From assembly GCA_947034895.1 (NCBI GenBank), contig OX344764.1, positions 52,681,348 through 52,745,347 on the forward strand: DNA of 64,000 bases. The letters are read 5' to 3'. This DNA comes from Rhytidiadelphus loreus. Lineage: Eukaryota; Streptophyta; Bryopsida; Hypnales; Hylocomiaceae. Made by a program: the position numbers and the translations under genes. This document shows, piece after piece, positions 47,740 to 60,289 of this stretch (position 1 is its first letter; each line of letters begins with the position of its first letter). A model generated the notes under the pieces. That model had not been told where the DNA came from. It made no database searches and was given only the letters and a program-made list of their open reading frames with translations.

Positions 47740-49300
47740 CTTTCCTTACCTACCGATTTTTTGTCTCAAAACTTTTTGTAACCCCTCTTCCTGAAACCCT
47801 CTCTTCCAATGCGTGGTTGATTAGTTCTAAGCTCTTCTCACACGTGTACTGAATTATCATCTCCTTGCCTGTGGACCCATTCCGCAATTATACAGAATTT
47901 CGGGAAAAAATTGCTCCGGCCCTGAACATCACAATTTTTTCATATTATTAGCGTCACCTTGAGCATTTTATCATATACGTAGAACTCTGATTTGATAACC
48001 CCTCTTTACACTCATCATGCATGAGGTGTGTACTGTACAGTACTGTAGGTAGAGCCCAATCCATTGCGATCAAATTTCGGATTTCTTGTACAAGTTTATG
48101 AGTCCTAGACCGTATCAGTACCACTCCACAACCTGCTATCCATCTCGAAGATCGGTAGCCATAGACATGTAGCCAACTCATGGCTTGCACCTACCTTGTT
48201 AATTAATGTCCAGCCAAGTGTATGAATCACCTGGTACCGGTTTTCTATGTGCAATTCGAATTAGTAGTAAAGAGACGGGATGAGGTTACCAGTTTGTGTC
48301 TGTCCTCTCCCTTGATATAGTTCCATATCCGTCACTGTCCTTCCATGCTTTAATTTCTTTTTGTAGCCAGGATTGTTAAGCTTACAGTTAACCTACCTCC
48401 CCTCCCCCTCCCCAAGTCCCCAGCAAGGCAACACTCAAAGCTGTGACTGACTGACTGACTAACTGGCTGACTTCCACGTTGAATTGCGAAAGTGAGCAAG
48501 CAAGGTCAACATCTATTGCATCTCTTTCAGTCAGCGTAGATCGATTCCGTCTCTCGCACCTTTCGGAGCACCAAAAGGTGAAACTGCTCCGACTTGTGCA
48601 ATGCTCGCCAGTCATGTGTCCTCGGGATCATGTATGCATTCTCTTTTACTGTAATTCCCTTTCCAACTGAACCCACACAAACCTATGAGTGACACTCATA
48701 GGTTTGTGAGAGTGAGGTGAGGACCCGGGACTGATGCGTAGCGTAGATTTGGGTGAACTCCCTGGAAAGAGTAGAAACAAAAGGCCAAAGGTGAGCGATC
48801 CTCTCTCTCTCTCTTACTCTCATAAAAACAAGGTCAATGATCGAAGTGGGCCAGCGTCAATAATGCAGCATGGCACAAGGCACGAGACACGAATTTTTTC
48901 ATTGTCCGCGGGATTCGGGGTCTTCGTGGCGTGCCAGGTTGCGAACGAGGCGCGGTTTTGTGGACCTGATGAAGGTGTGGGGCGTGATACCTTGGCGGGG
49001 CGAATCTTCCACTTGGCAGCTGCAATTAACGGACTTTTATTAGAGTGGGAGCTTGCCCCACCTGCAGGAAATTGCCCCACCACACAGACAGAACTGGCCG
49101 GGTGTTTTTGAGGTACCCTACATGAATGAAGGTGAGATTCGGCATAAATTAAGTCATTTTTGTAAAAACTATAAAAAAAAGGGACACATGTCATCTTGTG
49201 AATGGTGTGAGGTGCTGTGGACCCTTGAGAATCTGATGTGGAAAATTCAATTCTGGCACCTCCACATACAATATACGACCTATTTCGGACAATCCATCTA
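47740..49300. other. Downstream flank of NDL, unassigned
   Basis: A GC-richer block (48720-49110) has long overlapping frames on both strands (125 and 182 aa) without recognisable domains. A CTGACTGACTGACTAACTGG repeat lies near 48445. No gene supported. Confidence 0.4.
48676..48708. repeat. Perfect 16-bp palindrome
   Basis: CACAAACCTATGAGTG at 48676-48691, one central A, then its exact reverse complement to 48708. Confidence 0.95.
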
Positions 49301-49304
49301 TTAA

Positions 49305-49517
49305 CCCATAAACAACGTTGAGGACGTTTTCTGGTCGATGAATCTCTCCGTGTGGGACGAAAGTGCAACTATTCATCCTCCAAATTTTGTGTAAAAAGGG
49401 AACGTCTTCTACAGTAGTTTGACCTCCAATGAGTGCTTTTGCATTATTTCAAAGGCAATAGTTCACACAGTTAATCAAACAAATGATTTCTAGGGTGACC
49501 AGCTCCTCATTTAAGGA
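49305..49517 (+). mobile_element. L5: short TTAA element
   Basis: 213 bp between TTAA 49301-49304 and 49518-49521, left end CCCATAAACAACGTTGAGG. Co-linear with L1 and reverse of L2. Confidence 0.85.
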
Positions 49518-49521
49518 TTAA

Positions 49522-51414
49522 GTTAGGCAGTTTGTTTGTTTGTATGTTTTCTTGTGTTTGCTACGATTAGATCTCCTCGATTGTACGTCTTCTCGTGGTG
49601 TTCTTGGTACCATTAGAAAGCTTTCTTTGAGGAAGGTGCATGGGGCTTTGTTTCATGGGGTTTGGACATATAGTGTGAAAGCTATAGAATTTCAAGGTTT
49701 CTATGAATAAAAAAATTAGAAAATTATTTTTTACTTCTATTTTGATTGTGGCAGCATCATAGGGTACACTAGTGTTTAAGTATTTTAGCATATGTCCGAT
49801 TGGACAATAGTGTATGTGGGGAGGGGTTAATTTTCTTCGATCAGGAAATAGAAATAATAAAGATTGTACCTTTTCTTCACTAATATTCCATCAAGATTGG
49901 AATTAGTTGAAATTAAAGAAGTGTAAATTACAGTTTGACTTGTTCACGATCTACAGGCAAACCTATTTCCAAGAAGCACAAGACTAAAAATTGGTCTTAG
50001 CAACTTCATTAGGTGTCAATGTGTTATTTGTCACACAATAATGAAGGCCTTGGTTGACATTGTATTTCCCTTATTCATGAAAATAGGTCACCCTATCTTG
50101 CACAAATGGGGACTTGATTAGAAACAAGTTGTATACTTTATTTTGGGCATTGCAAAAAGTTGTCTTTCATTAGAATGGTGAAACTCTTTACATCCAACGA
50201 TCGTGGATGAAACGTGAAATTTTTGGATTAAAGCTTACATTAGATGAGATTTCCCTACTGTGAAAGGCCGCGAGTTCCCAAGTGGGAAACTGGACGAAAC
50301 TAGACGAAATCGGACGAAACTAGCCGTTTGCAAGGCTTGCTGACCTAGACAAGCGATTGCCACGTCGATTTTTTCAAAAATAAAAAATAAAAAATAAAAA
50401 TTTTAACTTTGTTTTTCATTTTAAGAACTTAAAATTTTATTTTATTTTATATTTTTTGAAAAAGAAACACACCTGTTATCCGCGTTTGATGGGCCCCAGG
50501 GGAACGGAGCTGGGAACAGCCTGAAACGGCCCTCTAGCCCCCCCCAAATCATACCTAATGTTTATTCATCCAAATATATACTCTCATCCAGAGACACCTA
50601 TATCTTCACAAGATTTTGAAGCATACTTAGAAAAGGGGAATATATATATATATATAGTTGAAATTCCTATGGAAATGCATTGGTTCTACTTTAGAGCAAA
50701 AATTTTGAGTGGAAGAGAAGTACTCCAACTTCTTTGTGAAGTTGATGTGAATTGTGAGTGTGCTGAGAATCCTAATACTCTTCAACATCTCCTTTTTTGT
50801 TTTATTTTTAAAAAATCAACGTAGTTGAATTTTGGATGAAAAGTGTGCAATTAATGCTTGGATCCACCTTCATAGCTTCCATGACAACACTTTTCATCTC
50901 AAAAGACCAAATACACATTTCACTTTGTAATTCAAAACTACTTGGTCAAATTGGATACAAATTTAAAATATAGAAAAGCATTCATAAACATTGACACCAT
51001 AAACCCTAAACCATTAAAGAATGATATTCAATCATTTTGAGAACCATTCAACTATACACCCATACAAAATTTTAAAGATTCTTTAGGTCTTGACTTTAAA
51101 AATTTATAAAATTTTACAAGAATTCTCCAAAAAAAGTCAACAACATGGTCACATAAATAGAAACTCAAAATACTATATTTTCCATTTATAGATTACATAA
51201 ATTAGTGTAAAATATCAAGAAACTAGTGTGGGGGCAATCCAATAATCAATGTTTTTTTAATGCACAATTTTTCACTATTTGGCTACAACCAAAAGATGTT
51301 GACCATTTTTTGTAAAGAAAATTTTCATTTTGAAGGGTCAAAATAGCTAGATTATTATTATCTTCTAAGACTAATAGCCAAATTTTACCTAGGAATCACT
51401 ATAGATATCACATG
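49522..51414. other. AT-rich intergenic DNA around E5
   Basis: No gene; E5 occupies 50238-50560. Remaining short frames lack features. Confidence 0.4.
50238..50560. mobile_element. E5: hairpin MITE
   Basis: 323 bp; ends CATTAGATGAGATTT and reverse complement CATTAGGTATGATTTG. Contains GGCCGCGAGTTCCCAA, GATTGCCACGTCG and CTGAAACGGCCCTC. Confidence 0.85.
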
Positions 51415-52075
51415 AGTATTATCCAAGTATCGCCTAAGGTTCACCCAAATATTACCTGAATATCACCCAAATGTCCCCCAAGTATCACCCAAATGTCCCC
51501 CAAGTATCACCCAAGCGTCCCCCAAATATCACCCAAGCGTCCCCCAAATATCACTTGACTATCACCCGACTATCACCCGACTATCACCCAACTATCACTC
51601 AAGTGTCGCCCAAGTATCACCCAAGTAAGGTAAGAGGTCCTGAAATCGAGCGGGCTCTAAAATGGACCACTTCCCTAAATGTACATTGTTTGTACATGTT
51701 TATTTTTCATAGCCTTCAACAATGTACAGACAATGCTCATTTTAGGAGGTGATCCATTTTAGAGCCCTATGCCATTTCAACTTCAAAATTTTATAACTAA
51801 TTCCATAAAGCTCCAAAAAATATGAAACGACTTGGGTTAGATGCCAATTCTATTTGTCTTTCAAGGAAAATTTATTGAAAAATTTATTTCAAGAGGTTTC
51901 ACCTCCTCAAAGTTCAAGTTCTAGCCCTTAGATGGTCCATTTCTGGACCTCCTACCTTAGTACCTAAGTGTTCCCCAAGTATCACTTGAGTGTCACCGAC
52001 ACTAAGTATCACCCCAGTGTCATTCCAGTGTCACCCCAATGTTGCCCTAGTATCACCCGAATATTGAAGCTATAT
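51415..52075. repeat. 11-bp minisatellite split by H1
   Basis: Tandem 11-bp units alternating AAGTATCACCC and AAATGTCCCCC at 51415-51627, continuing as AAGTATCACCC/AGTGTCACCCC at 51960-52075. H1 lies between the halves. The frame reading SPKYHP is a by-product. Confidence 0.88.
51628..51957. mobile_element. H1: TA-flanked MITE inside a minisatellite
   Basis: 330 bp flanked by TA (51626-51627, 51958-51959). Ends AGGTAAGAGGTCC and reverse complement AGGTAGGAGGTCC. It splits the 11-bp minisatellite into two parts. Confidence 0.85.
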
Positions 52076-52418
52076 TCAAGCTCATATAGAGAACATGTGA
52101 GGTCTCATCCCTATAAAGTCAAGGTTGACTGGATTGAGGTCCCGAGTTTAGGGAAAGGAAAGAGAACTCGTTGGTGGGGATGCTATGAGGCCAGCTGAGG
52201 TCCAGCTTGGCAATCCTCCCAACAGTCACATTTTCAATTTGAGAATCACTTTATTTGGCCGGGGGAGAATCCACCCACCCACTCTATTTGGGGAATCCAC
52301 TCTATATTTATATATTTTATTCGAGGAGGAAGCCTTTTGCCAGCCAGCTCACCCGAGGCCTTTGCCAGCTAGCCAGCTCAGTCGTTCAGTTAAGGGGAGA
52401 GTCCTTTCGAAAACAGAA

Positions 52419-52462
52419 TAATAATAATAAGCATAATAATAATAAGCGTAATAATAATAACT
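52419..52462. repeat. (AAT)n microsatellite
   Basis: AATAATAATAAGC unit repeated three times. Confidence 0.9.
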
Positions 52463-52526
52463 GTTTCTAAATAAATAAGTTGACACTGCTGTGGAGGAAC
52501 TGAACCCCCTCCTTTAACTTAACTTA

Positions 52527-53297
52527 TGGTAGTCTGCTGTAATTCCGACCATGTTCTTAAGACCATCCCTAGCAGGGTTTGAAATGGACATTAACAGGTT
52601 GGAAAATGGATATGTTGTAAGCATTGAATGTTTTGTCAATGTTTTGTGAATTTTATCAGAGCGGTTAAGCATTTGCCAAATGTTTCTTTATACTTTGCTA
52701 GTGGATGGAATAAGAGCAAAGGTGGATCCATTTCTGAAATGTTTACTTGAATTCAAAAAGGCTTTTCCCCTACAACTTTGAATGCTAGTATCTTCCAATC
52801 TATATGGTCAAAGTTCATGAAATTTTTATCACATGATCTCATCCAAGTATAGTACAAGATCCTATGGTTAGATTTTTAATTTTAATTTTTTTTTCCCTGG
52901 ATGAAGGCAGCCGAAATGGGCAATTTCAAATGATTTTTGTCAAAAAAAAGAGGACTTGACCCTTTAGGAGTTAAGTTCAGTAAAGGTCGTATTTTGGAAC
53001 TTTGTCTATTACTTTCTGCATGCCACAATGCTTGTTTTTGGTGAAGCCATATCTTTTTTCAGACTCCCCATGTGTGGGTTTTGTAAGGCCTATGATCAAA
53101 AAATAGTTACCTATGGCAGAATTCTTTAAAAATCCATAAGTAATTCAAAAATGCTCCAAAAAATATGAAACCACTTGGGTTAGATTCCACATCAATTTTT
53201 CTTCAAGTGAAAAATAAGGAAAAATAATTTCGTGCATCTAGGAACCATTGGAAAGGCCGACCAGCCCTTAAATGGGCGCTTTAAGAGCAGACTACCA
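52527..53297. mobile_element. G2: TA-flanked MITE with nested B fragment
   Basis: 771 bp flanked by TA (52525-52526, 53298-53299) with perfect ends TGGTAGTCTGCT. The right part is homologous to G1 in reverse. Confidence 0.8.
52752..52970 (+). mobile_element. B fragment (3' end)
   Basis: Matches the last 220 bp of B1 and ends AGGAG before TTAA 52971-52974. It lies inside G2. Confidence 0.75.
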
Positions 53298-53430
53298 TAG
53301 TTCCTTTGAGTTCCCGTGAGCATCTCTCATAACCGAATGGACACGTGGCTTTGGGGTGTTGCTTTTCGAGCTGAAATACATGCTGATAATGTTTGAGTGA
53401 TAATGTCCCTTAACTTATCTTACTTCAAAA

Positions 53431-53552
53431 TTATTATTATTATTATTCTCTGGCTCGCTGGCTGGCTGCTTTGTGTCCAAAGAAAACGGGAAAAAAGGGG
53501 AAAGAATAAATAATAATGGACCTGGCTGGCTGGCTTAATAATAATAATAATA
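53431..53552. repeat. ATT and AAT microsatellites flanking GGCTGGCT repeats
   Basis: (ATT)5 near 53433 and (AAT)5 near 53536 in inverted orientation, each next to CTGGCTGGCTG repeats. Together they form an imperfect inverted repeat. Confidence 0.8.
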
Positions 53553-53821
53553 AATTTAGGAGTACCAGATCATAACTGAAGGAAGGAAGGAAGGAGAGAG
53601 ATTGTCAGTTGGGCAGGGCGGGGACCTTGTTGTTGTTGGGGGCCCCTTGAACGAGTCCACAAAGCTTAGCTTAAAAGGGAGGGGGGGGTCAGCCCATTGG
53701 AGGAAGTTCAGGGCGTTTTTTTCATGTGTTGATTGGGCGGAGTTTGGTAGAATAATACTTGTGTGGGACCCGCCTGATGAAAGTTCTGGTAGGGTTCTGG
53801 TAAGAGCACCTGAAGTTCAGT

Positions 53822-54727
53822 TCCCAAGGCCTCTTTTCCATCCAAAAAAACACTCAAAACTGCGTCATTTCTATAGCAAAGAGTGGAAGAATAATATTAT
53901 TAATGTTTTCTTTTGCATATCTAAATGTAGGATCTTGTGTTAGACTAGTATAAGAATGGGTGGAAGAAATTTCACAAACTTTGATGGTATAGATTGCAAG
54001 ATATTTGTGTTTAAAGTGAAGGAAACAAGTTTTTTGGCACCTTGGTCAACTACATTATGGGGGCTTTGAACCTTCATAACTTATAATTTTTGCTCTAATG
54101 ATTTTGAATTTCTAATTTTATATAATAAAAAATTGAGTTGAGAGTCTAGAAAAAATAAATTCAAACAAACATATACACTTAGTTTTCACTCATTAAAAAA
54201 ATTGTTAGATAGAAGTAGGTTCAAGATTGAAGGAAAATCTAAATTGTTGATAGTTGTAAGATAGAATTGAAATATACTAATCTCAACAATGAGATTGTTC
54301 TAATAAGATATCTTAACCTTGTGAAACTGTTTTTTTTGAAAAATTGTGAAAATTGAGGTCAGAAATGAACACTATAAGTTAATTTTTTTGAGGAGATGCT
54401 TTGATTGCCCCCAAAACAAGATTGTCCATAACTTTCACGTAACAAATCCAAATGGAATAAATCAAAGCTTCCCATATGCATAAAAATATAATCTATACCA
54501 AAAAAATTACTTTAAGTTTTATCAAAGGTTTTTTTCTGCCCGCTAAACTAAAAAGAGAGCTTTTGTGCAATAACTTTTTCTCCTAGGCTCTAATTGAAAT
54601 AAAAATGATATTTTCGGAAAGCTAATGAGTTTTTACAAATAATCAGAAATCACAACTAAGATTGAGACCATAGGAGCTTGCCTCAAATCCATTTTGTCCT
54701 CCAAAGGGGACAATGGGACTTTAAGGG
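53822..54727 (-). mobile_element. B5: family B element, reverse
   Basis: Right end before TTAA 54728-54731; co-linear with B4 throughout (TTTGATTGCCCCCAAAACAA region shared). Left terminus decayed, so the start is approximate. Confidence 0.8.
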
Positions 54728-54760
54728 TTAATTGTCCTCAGCACTGACAAATTCATTTTC

Positions 54761-54804
54761 TTTACCCCTAAAAGCCCAAGGCCTTTGGGGTTTTAACCCT
54801 TCAA
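54761..54804. repeat. Extra solo terminus next to A2
   Basis: A second copy of the family A end, CCCCTAAAAGCCCAAGGCC, lies 40 bp before A2's own end. It is followed by TTTGGGGTTTTAA. It looks like a duplicated or abortive terminus, or a tiny internally deleted copy. Confidence 0.5.
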
Positions 54805-55455
54805 CCCCTAAATGCCCAAGGCCTTTTTTGAGCTTCTAGGATTTTGCTCTAAATTGAATAAAAAGCAAACATTTTGACAAATTGTATCAATTTTTTTTAG
54901 TTGTAACCGTACAAATTCAAACTAGCCATGTTAGAGATCACATAGGAAAAGAAAACACAACAATATCACTTATGGATTGAAAGATTATAATGTTTGATCA
55001 TGAGGGTGTTAAAACTACAAAAGTGATTTGAAGTCTTTCAATCATCTTTTCATATGTCAAATCTAAAAATTTGGTCACCAAAAACAATGAGATAAAGGGC
55101 CTAACATGCATAACCCCAATCAATTTATATTTTATAGCTTCTCAAAATCTATTCTACAATTTTTTTAAATGAATTTCTAATCAGATTTTTTCTCTAAGAT
55201 CTAGTGTGTTTGAGGCTCATTTTCAAAAGCCCTCAACAATACGGAAAGTCAAGATGGCAATGGACACCGTTGCACAAAACCTTGAAAAGAAATATCATAA
55301 TCAATCATTTTCAAAATTATTTTTTTGATACTAAAATTAGACTTAAAAAATAAATTTTCAAAAATATAAACTACTAAATAAAACAACTTGGTTAGATTTT
55401 ATTTAACTTCAAAGTATTATTGACACCAAAATTTGGTGCCTTGAGCATTTAGGAG
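54805..55455. mobile_element. A2: TTAA element
   Basis: 651 bp; left end CCCCTAAATGCCCAAGGCC after TCAA (a decayed TTAA), right end before TTAA 55456-55459. Co-linear with A1 (shared GCTCTAAATTGAAYAAAA start region and right half). It is joined to element Q through one TTAA. Confidence 0.85.
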
Positions 55456-55459
55456 TTAA

Positions 55460-56631
55460 CTCCTTAATGCCTCATTCCTTTTTTGAATTTTTGTACATTT
55501 TTTGTTTATATCTTTGTATAAAAATATTAGTTACCACAATTTCATTAAAAAAAGGTTGTCTTTACAAGATTCAAATATTTCATTGGATGAATGAGAAGTT
55601 AGCTACACTACTTAAACAACGCCTACAAGCTGGCCTCCATTCATTGTCTAAATATATGGATGTCAAAATGCTTAAAGGTTAAAAACATCATTGCTTTTGA
55701 AGTGTTATAGGTCTAAATGTTGCTAATTGGAATAGAAATCTCAACCATGCAATCTTGTAGTGTAGGTGTTGTAAATGATGTGAATCAAATTTGGAGTCAT
55801 TTGGCCACATTGATTGCAAGATTATAATGTTTAGGTGTTGAAAAAGGATGCTAAAATCTTCCTAGTAACACATTTGGAAGTGAAATTTGATTTCTAAACC
55901 TACTCAAACAAAAAAACTTTAAACTACAAAGTGCTTCAAAACTAGCATACAATCACATTGGTGAAAGAAAATATCATTCAATTGATTCATTGTGTTTGCA
56001 AAATGACTTTGAAATGCAAAAAAATAGCAAAAAAAGTTGCAAGAAATGCATCTATGACTAAACCTACTACTACTAAAATGCTTATGTCACTCATCACTTC
56101 TTGGATTGATATAAAATTTTAACCACACAAACTAGACTAGTATGTGCAACTTTCCCCCACTTTTTATTTATTGGAAACGGACATTATATGAAGAAAAAAC
56201 AAGCTGCCAAAGTTCATTGTAATCCAAAAATGTTTGGATTTTGAACTTCAAATTACTCCCAAGCATTCAAAACAACTTGGATTGACATGAAAATCTTACA
56301 ACAATAACTATACTTCAAGGGGAACATAATCCTTTTCTTTCTTTTTTTATTAAAAACAAACATTGGATGAAGGAGATACATGCCCCTAAAGTTGCAACCA
56401 TCAAAACGTAGTTTAGTGTACTCAAATTGAACCCGTGAACTTTGAACAACTTTCAAAAAATCAAAAGATCTTTGATTGATCTAAATTTTTTACCACACAA
56501 ACCAAAAAAGAGAGCATAAATTTTCAAACAAGTTTTATTAAATTTGGACATCGGATGCAAAAGTTACAACACTTCAAATTGGAGTTCTACACTCTGCGAG
56601 GACACTTTTGATCCTCTAGGGCCCTTAGGGG
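55460..56631. mobile_element. Q: long TTAA element
   Basis: 1172 bp between TTAA 55456-55459 (shared with A2) and 56632-56635. Left end CTCCTTAATGCC, right end reverse complement CCCCTAAGGGCCCTAGAGG. Internal repeats mention the common core (attgattgcaagattataa). One copy only in the window, so the left edge is less certain. Confidence 0.6.
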
Positions 56632-57019
56632 TTAAGAGCACCCTCACTCATGCACGTTGGGTGTAGCTGCAATACTTCTTAGCAAGCCCTCAGAGGAATC
56701 TGTGCCCCACCATCAATCTTTCAAGGGCATGTAGCAACCACTCTAGGGCCACAACAACCACTCTCGTGTATCATTTGCGATGCGTTTGGGTGGTAAAGCT
56801 CTAACTACTAATGATCCCCTCAAGTGATAAGCAAAGGGGACTTTGTCATTAATTTACATTTAAGCCCTTAATCTTTGAAGGACACAACCCCCCATGACCA
56901 AGGTAGTCACCAAAATGCTTTGATTATTGGACCAAGAGTTGAATTTTCTTTTTCTAATGTATGAACAGGTATAGTCATCCATCAAACATTTTGGGTCTTC
57001 AACATCTTTGAAGGGATAA

Positions 57020-57455
57020 TCCTAGAAGGACGAGCTCATCACTATGGAAATCATCTTTTGGGGTATTCAAGTATTGTGTAAATTATTAGTTTCAAAATGT
57101 TTGAGAGAATTCATTGAAGGTTAACCCCTGAGCGCCCAGCCCATGTTCACAAAAATCCAAACCTTTCTATACTCATTCTAATTAAACTATCACCTAAAAA
57201 AAAGTCTACACTAACTGACCGTACCGATTGATAGTAGAGACATGTCCAAAGATACATGGAGAGGAACGTGTCTTTTGACCGTACCATTGAAAAGATTATA
57301 AAAGTCAAACAAGGACATCTTTCAAAATTAGAGAGGCTATATTTTGGCCCCTTGGGCGCTCAGGGGTTAAACTATTGTGCAAGACCTTTTCTTTCTACAC
57401 AAAATTCCAACGATGAACATTTGCACTTTTGTCTTACATGGAAGGATTCTCTTAA
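57020..57455 (-). mobile_element. L6: L element carrying insertion M2
   Basis: Left edge after ATAA (57016-57019). Homologous to L3 on both sides of the M2 insertion at 57125-57366. The right end is degraded. Confidence 0.7.
57125..57366. mobile_element. M2: TTAA element nested in L6
   Basis: 242 bp flanked by perfect TTAA (57121-57124, 57367-57370) with perfect ends CCCCTGAGCGCCCA at both sides. L3 lacks it and has four bases (TCCA) in place of the target, so this is a recent, clean insertion. No coding capacity. Confidence 0.93.
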
Positions 57456-59063
57456 CACTTAAGGTAGAACAACCCATTAAGGTCAAAAGACCCATGATAG
57501 ACACCTAGGAAATGACCTCATTATGGGGGGTTCAATAAATGAGATTTGGACTACAATCAATGTCTTAGGTGACAAGAATGGAATGATTAGTAACTTCAAT
57601 AGGATCTTCCAACTTTTTAGTGTAAATTCATTGTAGGAAGTAACTTTTTTAGGCTTCCATATTAGGAAATACTGTGATTGCTTTAGATGAGTAAGATGAC
57701 TATTATAGGTATAATTTTTGTTAGTTTTGGAGTAGTCTAGAGACTCTTTTGGGCCACAATGGGCAATACACTTCAAAAATTTATAACAAATTCATGTTTT
57801 GTCCAAAAAATATAATTTCAATTGTCCTCATCATTTTTCACACTTGTCTTTGTGTGGAAAAAAAATTTCAAAATTTCAAAAATGGCACAAGGACAAACTC
57901 CTAATTCCAACCGTAATGGGATGTTCAACTTTAGTGTCCGTAGCAATGTTACAGGGGATAGTTTAGATTCTCCAAATTGTGAAGAAGTATTATAAAATAC
58001 AACTTAGAATAATAATTTAATAATGACTTTGAAACATAGTTGTTAAATATGATTTGTAAAGAACATCCATTTGGTTAGATCAACGAGTTCATAAACCAAT
58101 ATTTTTCAATGAGATTTGAAGCCAAAATTTGAAAACTTCTTCAAAAATAGATTGTAGATTGAATATTTGTTATTTTCTCAAGATTTGTTTTCTTTTATTT
58201 TCAAAATTTAAAGTTTTAATCATAATGGTTTTTGAAGATTTTTTAATACTTTTTTTATTCAAGTCATTTTAAAGGGTAATTTTTTTAATTGAAAAAGTTA
58301 TTTTTTGAGGCCAAATCTACCAATCCCCTCTAAAATATAATATTTGCAAAGCAAAATCTTCAAAATTTGTATAGCACAAATGTTAAAGAACTAACATAAG
58401 AATCTTCAAAAAACTTGGTGGATGAAAAAACACATTTTTGTGTACTTGGTGTGTGTGTGTTCATCCATTGTTCAAAATTTGAACACTTGGTCTATGAAGG
58501 GTAAGCATCTTCATTTCTATTTTTATTTATTTATAGAATATGTTTTTGTTGACATGGAGACATTTGGTTCATTCATATCATCTTTTTTGTAATTCTTGAA
58601 TAATTTAAACTATGATGCACTTTAATTTTTTAATTAATGATAATTTTTTTTTGTTGAATTTATCCCACTAAGAATCAAGTATCTAAAATGTCTACCCCTC
58701 CCATTTTGTCATATAGGGGTTCTTTTATCCTAGAGCAATTTGATGTTTTAGGCCCAAAACTACTTCAAAGTACTCAAACCCAAAGCAAAGCTAAAATCTT
58801 CATCTATAATTATTCATTAACAAATCCAATTGTTGGATCTTTTAATTAATAAGTTAGAGTGTATCCTCCTAAAATTTCAGAATAAGAAACCTTACCAATT
58901 GCAAAATCATGATGCTTGGATTTAAAAAAAATTGAGTATTTTCAACTCTTCTCCAATGGTTAGATTTCATCTTTTAAACTTTTTACTCTCCATAATTATA
59001 TCTTGAAGAAATAAGTTGGGAATACATGTAAAAAATTTCAACAAAATAAATTTCAAATTCATT
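57456..59063. other. AT-rich intergenic DNA
   Basis: Holds one isolated left end AGGTAGAACAACCC (57463) resembling family P, without a partner. Nothing else recognised. Confidence 0.4.
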
Positions 59064-59387
59064 CATTAGGGGAGAAATGAGGCCTCTGAGAGACAGTCCA
59101 GCCAAGGTTCCCCATGCTACGAACCATGGCTAGACAACCAGATTATTTAATTATTAAAAATTAAAACTAAAATTAAAAAAATATATTTTTTAATTTTTTT
59201 TTAAATTAAAAAAATTAAAAATTAAAAATTAAAATATTATTTAAAAAATATTTAATAATTAATTATTTAATGGAGTCTGACATGGCAGTCTCTCTGCCAC
59301 GTCGGATTGCTGGTTTAGCGACGTTCCCACAATCCGGGAACGTCAGAGAACTTGAGGTCTCCCAATGGCCTGAAAAATCTCCTAATG
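59064..59387. mobile_element. E6: hairpin MITE
   Basis: 324 bp; ends CATTAGGGGAGAAATGAGGCC and reverse complement CATTAGGAGATTTTTCAGG. Contains ATGGCAGTCTCTCTGCCAC and CCCACAATCCGGGAACG. Its centre is almost pure A/T. Confidence 0.85.
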
Positions 59388-59931
59388 TGAAATAGTAAAT
59401 AAGAAGAAGTAGAATATAATTTAAAATACTACATTATTAAGAATTTAGTTATAGAATTGAAAATTTTTAATACCACTTGTTGTAATGTTAAAATAAATTC
59501 TACATCCAATGATTTTATTTTTGTCCAAAAATATTGAAAATTGAGTTACATAAAGGACTTCAAAGTTTATTTTAGAGTAGAGATTCCATAACTACTTGCA
59601 AACTAAGCCTCCTCACAACTTTCATTTTGTCCATCAAAATGGAATGATTAAAAGCTTTACATGTATATACACATCTAGGAAATTAAGTTAAAAAATTTAT
59701 TTTAAAAAATAATCATTTTTTTGAGATGCCCGAGTAACAATAGAAACTACATATTATACAATAACTTTTGAACCATGTAGTCAAAATTTATGAAAATTGT
59801 TGCACCTTAAAGCTACTCCTCAGGCACATGTTGTGTGAAAATTTCAAAGACAGAAAATTGAAATTTTATTCATAGTGAGTTGCCTTAAGTTGCTATGTTG
59901 CCCCAAAATGTTGTTAGGTCCTTTAGAGGTT
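59388..59931 (+). mobile_element. D3: 3' part of a family D element
   Basis: Ends GTCCTTTAGAGG before TTAA. Starts directly at the right end of E6; its left half is absent. Confidence 0.65.
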
Positions 59932-60289
59932 AAAGTGTTACTATGACTATAAAAATCATTGGATAATTCTTCAACTTCACACATGGCTATAAAATAATTG
60001 AAACTCGAGTGAAAGATTATTTTGTCTTTATATACCTATAAGAAGCCTATGATTGCTTCAAGTCTTGATTTTAGATACTCACGGAATTAAAAAGATCTCT
60101 TTCAGAAAAGAAATTGATGATTTTCTTTTGTCTACAAATGAATAGAAATAATTTCTAATTGAAATATTGGAATAACATTATCTTTGCACATCTATCATAC
60201 TTAGATGAATGGCTTTTACCTTTAAAAGGTAAGTGAGCTGGCAATTATGTACATGACACTGCATTTCACTTGCAAAATTCAAATTATTT

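Noticed and set aside
48820..49368. 182-aa minus-strand frame
   Set aside because: No domain recognised, overlaps element L5 at one side; composition effect.
51471..51752. Repetitive SPKYHP protein
   Set aside because: Second 11-bp minisatellite read in frame; runs into element H1.
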